Both the position numbers and the translations under genes were made by a program. From Flaccisagitta enflata (taxonomy: Eukaryota; Chaetognatha; Sagittoidea; Aphragmophora), in the NCBI GenBank assembly GCA_965153355.1, contig OZ231126.1, positions 61,752,001 to 61,816,000 on the forward strand: 64,000 nucleotides of DNA, read 5' to 3'. This document shows, one piece after another, positions 20,949-32,126 of the stretch; the stretch's first letter is position 1; every line of letters begins with the position of its first letter. The notes under the pieces were generated by a model, which worked only from the letters and a program-made list of their open reading frames with translations, ran no database searches and was not told where the DNA came from.

Positions 20949-21772
20949 TTACATGTCATTTTTGTACCTGATGAGAATCGCGAGAGGCCCCGATTTATCC
21001 AACAAGGCATAGTGCGACCTATTAGGAGGCAATCGTTTTAACTGTTTCATTCTGAAGTAATCGTGGAATGAATTATACACTAATTTTCGCTGCCTTTGAT
21101 TAATAAATCTATCTACTAAACCATTCTTACTTCTAGACTGCCTTTGATTAATAAATCTATCTACTAAACCATTCTTACTTCTAGACCTCTTATTCCTAGA
21201 ATCTATTCAGTTGTGAATCTTAATCGATCTTTTTGTTCTGAAATCTTGCCCATTTACTCTTTACATTCCACTGCCATTAAATTTGCCGAAATATGCCAAT
21301 TTTATTGCCACTGGAGATAAGCCAAATGAACAATACCTGAGCTTGTGAGACTTGAGAATTTTTAATTACTTTTATGACTAATAAGTTTACTTATCTTCGT
21401 CGTTTCTTGTGATATCACTTAAATTTCGAGTCCTTGCCATGACTTTTACGTGCCTTATTTACATTTTACATTATTTAACTTGATCGACTTTTACTGATAC
21501 AAAGGGGGAGTGGGTTTGCCAAATACTTTTTCTATAATCTACGTTTTATGCAATTTTGCATATTATCACCCAATTTTGATACAATAGTTTGTTTGACATC
21601 TTTACAGTCACAATGAATTTTTCTCGCACATATTTCCTTCAAATTATATTCTACATTCTATTTTTTCCTCTTAACTTTCTTTTCAGATATACAGCTTACC
21701 CATGTATTTTCTTGTGCTTGAACAATAACTGTTAACATTTACCTGATCTGCATAAAACTATATCCAATCGCG
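20949..21772. other. 3' UTR of peptidase and HEATR1 upstream region
   Basis: Starts with the peptidase 3' UTR. A 48-bp unit containing AATAAA is repeated at 21090-21137 and 21138-21185. The remainder is AT-rich. An acceptor-like ttaactttcttttcag near 21675-21687 precedes the HEATR1 ATG and could end a 5' UTR intron or be a trans-splice site. Confidence 0.5.
21090..21185 (+). terminator. Duplicated poly(A) signal region of the M13 gene
   Basis: Two exact 48-bp copies beginning ctgcctttgattaataaatc, each with an AATAAA, lie about 150 bp after the peptidase stop codon. Confidence 0.75.
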
Positions 21773-22011
21773 ATGACGACCTCCTTGGCGCAGCAACTGC
21801 GCAGTCTCTCCCTGCCGCAAGTCACATCCCAGTTTAGCAGCGATCGGCAACGCGTCTCCATTCTCTTCGACGAGAAGGAAGCGGCCAATTTAGATAAAGC
21901 CACGCTGCACGATATCGGCGTCACGGGACTCACGGCGCTCACCGGCGTCGATCCCGGCTTTGAAAAGTTCCACGCCCTTCTTTTTAGCGATGCCACCGTC
22001 GATTTTGACAG

Positions 22012-23120
22012 GTTAGAGATGACGATTGTAATGGTAGCGCGGAAATCTTCAAACATCATCCTTGCACTAATTTGTATATCGCAGTTCGTTAACCAAAGAT
22101 GACCAATTGGTTGTACCGCTTGCACTCGCTTTTGTTATTGTAAATGAGTGAGAGGAACATCACTCATTCCAGGCAACACGAACGAACAAACCTAAATGAA
22201 ATGACATGCAACATCTCTGACCCCCTTTGAGTGACCTCCGGACATGCGTTATGGAACGAATCAAAGAATCACATGCTCAATACTGCGTATTTAAGGAAAC
22301 TAACCTGTGCTGAGTATGTGGAGTCTTGTCCGATCGTGTGACTGAAGGGTAACTGGGGTCGAATCCACGCTATTCCCTCGGAGCGCTGTTGGGGCGTGGT
22401 AAGGGTTACCCTGCAGGTTCGCCCGGATCTCGACACATTTCAGGAGATCCATCAGGCGACTCTTCGCCGCGGGTGAGCTGGAAGCCAAACTCTCCTCCGA
22501 GGGTCGAGGCAGGGTCTTGGGGTCGGAACCTGCTCCACGATGACACGCGCTTGGTAGCGCGATTGACTCCCGAATATTTTTGCTCTCTACTTACAGTACG
22601 ATGGGAGCAATGAGGACCTTAGATGGAGGGTCATTTCCTGCTGCACTATCTTAATGAAGTAGCTTGAATTATGGTTTTTCTGAAAGCTGATGGGCAAGAG
22701 CTTTGAGTGAATATAGTTTTATACCTCTAGCTGTAACTGTTGACCAAAAAGAAAAACAGTGCAACACCTCTCCGGATTTGAACCTGTGACTCTGAAGAGA
22801 AAGATCATGCTCCTCTCAAGTGAAGCACTCTACCAACAGAGCTACTGCGTCACATGCAATCATGTAAAATCAATTTTCAGTTTTGTTTTGAATCACTCGG
22901 TGTGGAATTTCATGTTCACCCAATATCTTGGATCTTTTGCTGATATTGGAATACTTTATGGGTTAAAGGGAGATAATTCTCTCTATCGTGTCTTCCTCTT
23001 GATTCCTGGAAATCCGCGTTCTCAAGGATGCAGTTGATTTCATCACCGCATTGTTGCTGGCGTTAAATAATGGTCAGATAGTCTAGTGAATAAAGTTAGG
23101 AATTTTTTCCATTTCCTCAG
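22012..23120. other. HEATR1 intron 1 with tRNA-like repeat
   Basis: A 1.1-kb intron between HEATR1 exons 1 and 2. It contains a moderately GC-rich repeat-like block (about 22290-22620) with no coding match and the tRNA-like sequence at 22759-22853. Confidence 0.5.
22759..22853 (-). ncRNA. tRNA-derived SINE head or tRNA pseudogene
   Basis: On the minus strand it shows a box A (tagctctgttggtagagtg), a GCTC/GAGT D stem and box B ggttcaaatcc, followed by a T-run. The outer acceptor stem pairs only partly and the anticodon and T stems have mismatches, so it is not a good functional tRNA. Spacing of about 95 nt suggests a tRNA-derived element. Confidence 0.55.
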
Positions 23121-24655
23121 GCGTATTCAAACGCGGGAAACTAACACCTCTCTTGACACGTCCATCGAATCCTTTCTGTTTCGTGTATCGCCCTATTTAC
23201 TTCTGCGTCCGGCGCAAAAGGCCCTCGAATGGCTGCTCTTTCGATTTCAAATACACGTTTTCAACGTTGACGCGCTCGTAACGGCATTCTTGCCATTCCA
23301 CGAAACCACGGTTTGTCCATGAGCGGATAGAAAAAAAGAAGATTGTCGAGATAGCGAAAAAGTTATAAAAATAGGAAGCAAGATTGAATAAATGAAAGAA
23401 CCGGTACTTAGAGAAGAGGTAGGGCGAGTGTAGGAAAGTTGCAAAGAAGAGAATTAAATGAAAGTAATATTTAATGAAAGAACGATTGAATGGGGATAAA
23501 ATGAAAGAAATATTGAATGTAAGAAGGAATGATTGAATGAAAGAAATAAAGATTGAAGGTATGAAAGAATGACAGATTGGATAAAAGAAAGGTTGAATGG
23601 AGGAATGAAAGAAAGATTTTATGATGTAAAGTGAGACTTAAGAAGAGACACTGTGGAAAAAAGAATGATTGAAATAAAATTGATAAATTCATGGCCTATT
23701 TTTTCCAGGTGTTTGTTCGCGTAATTCAATGCTTGGATCTCACATCCGACGGATCCAAACTTGACCGATGGAAATGGTTGGCGCCGTTGCAAAAGCCGGG
23801 AGTTCCTCTGCCTCGACAAACTCTTTACAAGAAACTCATCTCCGATCTCTCCTTTCTCAACTCCTTTTGCGGGATTCCGGGAAAGGCTTTAGCCGCTTTT
23901 GCGGACGATGAGGAGGATGACGACGAAGAAGATGATGATGAAAACATGGAGAGGGAGACGAAGAAGAAAAACAAATATTCCTCCTCGGCGCCGCTTCGTC
24001 CATTCTTCTCATGTTACGCGGCGTCTCTTATCGGCGCTCTGGAATCCGTCGATGACGTCACCAACAAGGAAATCGGCGTCTTGCTCAAATTTGTCGTCGA
24101 GGGTCTCAAGTCTCAATCGGACGATTATCGTTTGGCGACTTTCATGATCGTTTCGGCCTTGTTCTCCAAAAAGCCCTTTGCTAAAGTCATCGTCGTCGAG
24201 TTGGTCAAGTGCGTCGCGAACAACTTGACCGACGCGACGTTGGAGGAAGGTGAGATTGGGTGTGGAACGAGCTTTAGATCTAGTAATTATGGTTCTTTAT
24301 GATGAGAGAATGATGGTCAGATTTGTGATAGTAAAACTTGATACACGCAGTATTTGCAGTTGCTGAATACGATTAAGAGAAAATATATCAAAGATAAAAG
24401 ATTTTAAAGATGTTAAGTCAATTTCTATTTATTTGGTTTTCTTGACCGGCGTTGTCACCCTTGCGTGACGGGGCGGCGAATCTCTCGCAAATAAACGAGT
24501 TTTCTCGACCGCAAGCGAGTTTTTCTTTGGAAAGGAAGTCGCCCCTTCTTTAAGTTGGGGATGACCGCATTATGTCGATTGCCTTCACACCTGAAACAAA
24601 TCGAGGTTTTGCGTTTTCTCATGATCGAAATTCCTCTTCTCTTTCATTCTCTCTT

Positions 24656-24681
24656 TCTGTCTGTCTGTCTGTCTGTCTGGC

Positions 24682-24724
<43 letters not shown>

Positions 24725-24847
24725 TTCTTTCTTTCTTACTTTCTTGCTTTCTTGCTTTCTTGCTTTCTTGCTTTCTTTCTCTTCTTTCTCTTCTTTCTTG
24801 TTTTCTTTCTTTCTTTCTTGTTTTCTTTCTTTCTTTCTCTCTTTCTC

Positions 24848-24878
<31 letters not shown>

Positions 24879-25040
24879 CTCTTTCTTTCTCTCTTTCTTT
24901 CTCTCTTTCTTTCTCTCTTTCTTTCTTCATTTTATTCGTTCTTCTTTTCTTTTCTTTCTTGTTTTCTTTCTTCCTTTCATTCTTTCTTTCTCTCTTTCTC
25001 TCTCGCTTTCTTTATTTACTTCTTTCTTTCTTTCTATCTT
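24656..25040. repeat. (CTGT)n(CTTT)n polypyrimidine repeat in HEATR1 intron 3
   Basis: Long TCTG then TTTC/TTTCTC array on the plus strand shortly upstream of the exon 4 acceptor at 25107-25108. Phe/Leu/Ser open frames here are not coding. Confidence 0.95.
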
Positions 25041-27332
25041 AGTTTTCAATTCAGAACGATACTTAAGTAACTCTTTTGCTACTCCCTTTACTTCTTTTGA
25101 AATTCTAGGCGTTTCCTGCCTCGCGGTGGTTTGTCACACTCAAGAGGACTTGCAGTCTCAACCGTTGCCCGCGGAAGTCCTTCAGGCGCTTTGGCTTCGT
25201 TCCGATTTTCTTCCGACTCTCGTCAGGCTTCAGCAATCACTTAACGTGACTAAAATCGTGGAGTGCGTGGCCCTGAGAGTGACCAAAAACGCCGTCGACT
25301 CGACTGACGAATCGATGCTGTTGACGTTATTGCGGAGCGACGTGGAATTGACACCTCCAATTCGAATCGCCATGACGAGAGAAATATTTGCTTCTTTCAA
25401 GAGGTTGACGTATTTTGTCGTGTTGTGTACAGTGTCGTGTTGTTTTTGGGTACAATAGTAGGTTTGAACCATTTTGTTGGTATGTATGTTGACTGGTATG
25501 ATGTATGGTATGATTTAGAATCCTCAATGCCCCTATTATATTATGAATGAATTACCTCTGACTCAAATGTTATGTCTTTTCCTTTATATTAAATTCCAGA
25601 TTAAAGGAAGATAAGCGAGCATCGAAGAAGCCTCAAATGGCGAAAGTCCTGAGTATTCTTCAACGGAAATTCCCACAAGAAGTGGAAGCGGCGACGAAGG
25701 AATTGAGCGCCGACGACGCCACCGCGCTCCAACTGATCGCTGCGGCAAACGCAGCTGGGACCCAAGGTAAACATTATGATGGTTTGTGTGTTGGAGATGT
25801 GATGTAGAGATTGTTTCTGAACAATAGGGTGATATAAAAACCTCGCTAGTCCGCGGAAATGCACATTGGAAGTTTGATGATCAGTAGAATCATGAATGAC
25901 AAATCTAGATAAGATGCTTAGCTTGCCATGTCGCGTGTGGATAATTATAACACCAAGAGTTAATATAGATAAGTAAAATTCAGCTCATGCCGCAATTCCA
26001 ACTGCAGGTTCCGAATTGGATTCTATCCTTCTTTCCTGCGAAAATCCCGAGTCGATCCATCGCCTCGCCGGTGTTCAGAGTCTCGTCCGCTTCATCGAGG
26101 ACAATCGCGATTCCACGGCTCCTTCCGCTTCTTCCAGTTCCACCTCTCTGGACATTCTCGCCGACGCCAAGTCTACCGACGAAGACGTCGTCCGCGAGCA
26201 ACGGCTTCGCGTCGGCGACGCTGTCGTCAAGCGACTTCGTCACGACGACGACGTGAACGTAGTGACGATCATTGTCCAATCGGACGTCGTTATGAGACGT
26301 TACGCATCTCCTGAGGATATGTTGTCGTTGTTGTCCCGATCCGCCGAGGCTGCGGTCTGTCTTAGTCGTGACGAATGCGGACTGTGGTCTCACCTGGAGG
26401 AAACGCTCGTTGAGCGATTGGCTTACCTCCACTACGACGAGGAAGCGAAAGATGAGGAAACGAAATTCACCCAAACCCTCATTTTCGCATCTTTGCTCCC
26501 TCGCTTCTTGCGTAAAATGAACGACTTTTCGCGGTCGAATTTCGCTCAATCTCATCCATTGCTTCGAAAATTCTCCGCCTGTCCCAGAGTCCCGTCGAAT
26601 AAGCACAAGACTATCATGAAACGGAACCAGGCTCTATCTAACTCGATCGTCGAAGATATCTTATCCGAGAAGACCGCCGAGGCGCAGAGTGCGAAGATAG
26701 GATTGTTGTTATCGGCGGCCGACGTGAATCAGCCGCAGCGACGCATCGTTGGCCTCGTGTCCGTCGTGATACTCACCAAAGTCCTCGTCAATGAGGGTTT
26801 CATCGTCAACGACGCTAACGCGAAAAGCGCTCTCGCTCTGAGACTGTTGAGACTCTTGACCAAATATGATCGAAGGAATATCGTCGAAGAAGTTCTGACC
26901 TTTGATTCCATCGTCACTTTCACGTTTACCGACTACGAAGAATTCTGCCGCGCTCTTATGACTGCCGGCGCTAAAGAAGCCATCGACGATTTCGTAAACC
27001 GCAAAGACAACGCCTCATCCGTCAACGACATACGATCAACGCGTGACACGGTTTCTTTCCAGTTTTGTTCCATGCTTTTGCGTTTTCTCTCTCGTACCAG
27101 TAAGATCGTTCCTAAAGAAGACGAGAGTCCACGTCCGTACAAGGCTCTGTTGCATCACTTTCTTCTTTCTCAAGCGTTCTTTCCTTCAACCGCCGACGCC
27201 GTTGGGTTTTTCTCGATCTTTTGGCTTCCTCAAAAATTGTTCGATAATAAAGATGGTCGTCACGATGACTCCGTCATTAATCCTCTCCACCAACTAGAGG
27301 CTCTAAACATTGCCGCCGCTCTCTTCCACAGC

Positions 27333-27396
27333 CTTACCTTCAGCGAGTTGGAATCCTTACTCTGCTTACCTTCAGCGAGTTGGAATCCTTACTCTG
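27333..27396 (+). repeat. 32-bp tandem duplication disrupting HEATR1 exon 6
   Basis: The 32-bp unit starting cttaccttcagcgagttgg occurs twice exactly. Length 32 is not a multiple of three, so the frame changes. One copy reads HSLTFSELESLLCPPSTVVP without interruption. Confidence 0.93.
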
Positions 27397-30300
27397 CCCG
27401 CCTTCTACCGTCGTTCCGCTTCTTCTCTCCACTCTCTCGTCCTCGCCCCATATCAGCATCCGCTCCGCCGCCACCAATTGCTTCCACGCGCTGCTTTTCG
27501 CCCTCAAGACCTTCGCCAACGTATCGACGCCGTTTCAAGCGTTGATGGAGTCCATCGTCGAATGTTCCGACGCCGTGGTCGTCGATCCTCGTCAACAACT
27601 TACACGGCTGATCGCCGAAAATGGGAAAAAGGATCCCACGACGCTCCAGTGTCACGTCGACTACGCCGTTAACGAATCTACTGATATCGTTTTGAGGGAG
27701 AGATTGATTGAATTGATAGAGATGGCGCCGAGCGTCGATATGTATCAGTCTTTGCTACCAGCTGTCGATAATCTCGTCTCTCTGCTGCGAGATTCGTCAA
27801 CTCCTTCATCGACGCTGTCGACGATATCCTCTTGTCTCGTGAAGTTGCTGCATCACTTCGTCGACGGACAAGTCGCTACCCATTTGACGCCAGAGGCTCC
27901 GGCGTTGGCGTCGTTGATGAAAGCGATGGATTTGACCGACGCCGTCGATTTGATCTCGCCGAGATTTGTCGCGAAATTGCCGATTGATTCCAAGAAACTC
28001 ATTTTCTCCCATTTGTTCAAAATTATATGCGTCGGAGATGCGGCTGATGTTGGAACTGACGGACAGCGAGAACAGACGCCTGAACAAGAGACGTCGACGA
28101 AGCGGAACTCGCAAAGAGCACGTGGAGTTTTGGATCTCATTTCGTTCGACGCGTCGATCATCGCGGCGGAAGTTACTAAGTCGCTACCGCTAAAAGACGC
28201 ATCGGCGTCAGCGTCGTCGACGATTAAAGAAACGAAGCGTCGCAAAACGGAAGAAGCGTCATCGACAAAGATGAATGCGGAAGCCAAGAAAGCCATGCAT
28301 CGCCAAGTGGACAAAATGACGGACTACATTCGAACGTCTTTGAAGAGGATCGGTCATCCCGAGTTACTAGTGCCGTCGCTGTTGAATATCGTCGAATACT
28401 GTCTGCTGACGGAAAATGAATCTGGCGATGATGTGCAGCGGTAGGTTGAAGTGGCTAACTGATATTACGATGGGGAGGGGGAGGGGGACGGTAATCCACG
28501 TCGCTTAACACACTCCTCAGCAGCTGAGAGTAGTAAATTTTAAGTTCTTCTATTGTCAATTTCCAATCTCTCCTGCAGGTCGGCATTCACTCGGGACTTG
28601 TGCCTCGCCACTGTCAGTTCCATCCTTGTCAAACTGCGCGCCAAAGACCGAGCCGCCCTCCAGGGTCTGATTCCATCCAAAATCAACGTGGAGCTCATCG
28701 TCCAATGCATCCGGTCTCCCAACGCCACGCGGCAAAGCAATCGCAACGCGCTGAGCATCGTCAACGTGGCGGCGGAAGTGGCGCCCAAGGCGGTTTTGCC
28801 CAACGTCATTTCCATTTTCACGTTCGTAGGAGAACATTTGTTAAGGAGGGACGACGAATTTAGTCTTCAGATTCTGGAACATACGCTTGATGCGATTGTG
28901 CCCGTGTTGGTGGCGGAATGCGAGGAGGAGAAAGGAGAGGATCGTGGCATGGAGGTGGATGAAGGCGCCGCTGGCACAAATAACAACGGCGTCCCTGATG
29001 CCCTCTCTGCGTTGCGCGTCAACGAGAACGTGGGTCACGCTCTGCGCGTGTTTGTGGAGGCGTCGCCTCACATTCCGGCGCATAGAAAGATGACCATCTT
29101 TAGGCATTTGATGACGCGTCTGCAGAATCAGAATGTACTTTGGTGTCTGATTGTGATCGCGGTGGAGGCGCAGGTATGTTGCGTTATCTTAGTGGCACGA
29201 TATGCACTGCCGGTTTCAGTTTTAGTTTTGGAAAGAAACTCTTTATAAATTGATCATGATCATCTTGTTCTTTAGGTGGAGGAATTTTTGAATGTAGAAA
29301 TTTAGTAGTTTCACTCTAGAAATATTAGTCAGACTTACAGCGCCGTGAAGAGTTTAAGAATTTTTTTCTCACCATCCCTCCTTTTAAAGGTTCTTCCTAC
29401 GTCATCTGCCGCCGCCTCTTTGCCGGAAGACTCATTTGTGGATTCCATCAGACAGCGTCATCGCCAAGACGCCGTCTCAAAATCCGAAACGCAGAAACTC
29501 AACGAATCTTTCCACTTTTGGATCGATTTGTGCCTGGATTTCGGTGTGGAGGCCGTCGTCGTGGCAGTCCAACGCCTCGTCTTCTTCATTTCCGCTTTTC
29601 CCGAGCATCTCGTCAGTTCCGCCTCAGCATCTTCTTCCTCCTCTACTTCCTCTTCCAAAAATCCTTTCTCTTTTCTCGATCTTCGCCGTCTGTCTCCTCG
29701 ACAAATACGTCAGTTGCTTTACTACTCTTCCTCTTTCGCCAATCAGCTATTGGCCGCTTGCGTGGCGCATCCGAAAGTCCTCGAAGAACAAGACGCTTTG
29801 AGGGCGCCGATTCGATCGTTGGTGGAAACGGTCGTCAACTTGCTGCTCATCGCGGGCCGCCGATCGGATGCGGTTATCGTCGACGGCGGTGGAGGCGGCG
29901 GCGTCACCGGCGATGCTCCAGCGGCGAAATTCTGGAAGGGAATTCTTTCCCGCGCCTCGGAACTCTTGGACAAAATCAACTCGAAACTGAGCGAGAAAAT
30001 CTTCTTGACGGTCATCGCCGGTTTAATGTCAAATTCCTCCATGAACGTCCAAAGGAAAAGCCTGGATTTACTGGCGGGACAATTGTCACAAATGGTTGGC
30101 AAAGATACCGGAACTACGGCACCAGTTTTAGCGGCCAAAGATCCCGAAGCTTGGTTGGGACTCATCCCTTCGCTGCTCGGGTTCTTACTCTCGGAATCGG
30201 AAGCTTCAAAACCAACAACACCACAAGTGCCTCCTCAAACGATTCAAGCCGCTCTGTTATGTCTGAAGCTGCTCGCCCGCATTTTCGGCCGATCTCATCC

Positions 30301-31007
30301 CAAGTCCTTCGTCAGCGTCGTCAAACGGGTCACGCTGCTGCTCGCTATCGATTTCGATTCGGTCGTCCGATCTTCCATCTTCTTGACGCTGGCGGAGCTC
30401 TGCTGCTGCTTGAAGGCGCAAACTGTACCGCTGCTAAATCGCATCGTCCCTCTACTCATCGCCGTCATTCTCGATCCTCCATCGCCGCCGTCCAGATACG
30501 CCCACGATTTGCTGCTCGTCTCCAGTTTGACCGCCGTCGGCAAACTACTCGAGACGATTCCCGAGTTTCTCTCTCCGCATCTCGTCAAGATCCTCGTCGG
30601 AATTTCCTCATTGTCGTTGGCGGAGGAAACTTACGTCAACGCCGAAGGTCCGTACAAGACGCAATTGACGCAGCGCATTCCCAAAATCCAAGACTCGCTG
30701 GTAGCCAAGACTCCCACGCGATCTTTCTTACCGGCTGTTTCCAACGCCTTTTGCTCTCTTAACGAGAAAGCCAATCATCTCGCCGTCGTTCCGCTCATGG
30801 ATCTCTTTAAAAGACATTTGGAGACTCTCTCCAAGGAAGATTTCAACGCCTTTGTCAACCAAATCATCCAATTCTTCGTCGACGTCGCTTTGGATTTTCG
30901 TTTCAAGTCGATGGGTACGCTGGAGGAAGCAAAAGTGGCGCGGGTGGAAAGTGGCGTCATCGACGCCGTCGTGGCGATGGTCATGAGAATGTCGGAACCG
31001 AAATTCC

Positions 31008-31973
31008 CCGCAATTTTCTCGATCCCAGCAACAACAAAATCAACAAAAGCGGAAATTCACTCAGCTCACTTACGACCGTTTTTTCGCTCCCACGCCCGTC
31101 GATCCGAGCATATGGAATCAGGCGATCCTGTCAGCGGAATGGTATTTTTCCGCTCTTCACGATTTGACTGGCATTTCCTGGGGATGGACCGTCATCTTAG
31201 GGACGTTGATTCTACGTTCCGTCGTTACTTTCCCTTGTATGATCCTCAGCGAACTCAATCAGGATCGAATGGTGATGCTTTATCAGGAACACGCCAGCGG
31301 GCGCTTAAAAGACCGTTTAATAAAGGAAATCGAAGAGATGGCGTTTCACGCTCCGAACATTTACGATACAAAGAAGAAAAAGGAAAAAGTGCTTAACGAT
31401 GCCAGAAGACAAATCATGAGAGAAGAATACAAAGAAAGAAATTGTCATCCTTGGAAGGGTTTCGCCCTGCCGATAGTGCAAATTCCCCTATTTTTCGTCT
31501 CCTCCATCGCGTTACGCAATATGAGCGGAAGTTACGTCGTAGATGGCGCTCGAATCCCGCCTACTTGCATGGAAATGTCGGGCGAATCTTTCCTGTGGAT
31601 TCCCGATCTCTGCATGCCGGACGGATCTGGTGTGATCTCCGTTATGCTTTTTATCGCCTATGTAACGTTGGTCGAAGTGAACCTCTACAAGAGTTACGAC
31701 GGTCAGCCGATGGGGCGTAGAGGAAAGATCATCACCAATTTCCTCCGAGGCTTTACGCTCGTCCTGCCAGCCTTTGCGCTCGCGGTCCCATCAACTGTCT
31801 CATTGTATTGGCTGACGAGCGCCCTCGTTGGCTTGACTCACAACGTCGTCGTCATGATGCCTAGCCTGAGAAGAAGCGTCGGAATCACGTTGAGAGCGTC
31901 CCCGTATGACACTCCCGCCCGCACAATTTGGGCTGGTTTTAAAAGCTATTGGAAACTCGCAGACAGAAAATGA
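31008..31973 (+). CDS. COX18: COX18-like mitochondrial membrane insertase, 5'-truncated
   Basis: COX18 is the Oxa1/YidC-family insertase of the inner mitochondrial membrane that translocates the COX2 C-terminal tail. The frame is open from about 30987 and recognisable from FFAPTPVDPSIWNQAIL, then HDLTGISWGWTVI...LRSVVTFP, a Lys/Glu-rich hairpin, RNCHPWKG, VQIPLFF, SIALRNMSG, FLWIPDLCMPD and PSTVSLYWLTSALVGL, ending DTPARTIWAGF and a stop at 31971-31973. These match the insertase core and the C-terminal end of animal COX18. No in-frame ATG or mitochondrial presequence lies before the core, because a TGA at 30984-30986 closes the frame. The missing N-terminus coincides with the point where HEATR1 loses its C-terminus. 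The gene is therefore incomplete as assembled. Confidence 0.85.
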   Translation, partial: PQFSRSQQQQNQQKRKFTQLTYDRFFAPTPVDPSIWNQAILSAEWYFSALHDLTGISWGWTVILGTLILRSVVTFPCMILSELNQDRMVMLYQEHASGRLKDRLIKEIEEMAFHAPNIYDTKKKKEKVLNDARRQIMREEYKERNCHPWKGFALPIVQIPLFFVSSIALRNMSGSYVVDGARIPPTCMEMSGESFLWIPDLCMPDGSGVISVMLFIAYVTLVEVNLYKSYDGQPMGRRGKIITNFLRGFTLVLPAFALAVPSTVSLYWLTSALVGLTHNVVVMMPSLRRSVGITLRASPYDTPARTIWAGFKSYWKLADRK

Positions 31974-32126
31974 CTTCTTTTCTCAATGCCATATGGCGGC
32001 CAAGCCGGCCATATTTTACCCTTATGTTTGATTATGTTTTATCATTCCCTGAAATGTCCTTGCAGCGTTGATGATTTGTCTTATTTCAGATGTAAGATGA
32101 TGTCCAGATGCAAGAAAATGAACTGA
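31974..32126. promoter_or_regulatory. Very short spacer between COX18 and the receptor gene
   Basis: Only 153 bp separate the COX18 stop from the receptor ATG. A strong acceptor (gtcttatttcag) lies 35-40 bp before the ATG. A small upstream frame beginning ATGATGTCCAGATGC ends in a TGA immediately adjacent to the receptor ATG. No AATAAA was seen. Confidence 0.5.

Larger units (their letters stand above)
21773..31007 (+). pseudogene. HEATR1: HEATR1/UTP10 small-subunit processome protein, frameshifted and 3'-truncated
   Basis: UTP10/HEATR1 is a long HEAT-repeat scaffold of the nucleolar U3 processome, needed for 18S pre-rRNA processing. Exons: 21773-22011, 23121-23310, 23709-24249, 25109-25403, 25600-25766, 26008-28440, 28579-29173, 29390-about 31007, with GT-AG junctions and consistent phases. 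Diagnostic segments are the start MTTSLAQQLRSLSLPQ, YLLLRPAQKALEWLLFRF, LPFHETTVFVRVIQ and KINVELIVQCIR. Exon 3 encodes an acidic stretch. A 32-bp unit repeated at 27333-27396 shifts the frame inside exon 6; one copy gives a continuous reading. The family similarity stops abruptly after MRMSEPKF near 31007 and the sequence becomes COX18 in another frame, so the last 100-300 residues typical of the family are absent. About 2,015 residues are present, against roughly 2,140 in human. Confidence 0.9.

Noticed and set aside
24555-25458. Long Phe/Leu/Ser frames near HEATR1 exon 4
   Set aside because: Microsatellite intron reading into the real exon at 25109; only the exon part is family-like.
31164-31396. 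Continuation of the HEATR1 frame past 31007 as a novel C-terminus
   Set aside because: In that frame the sequence is the out-of-frame reading of COX18, whose own frame is strongly family-like.
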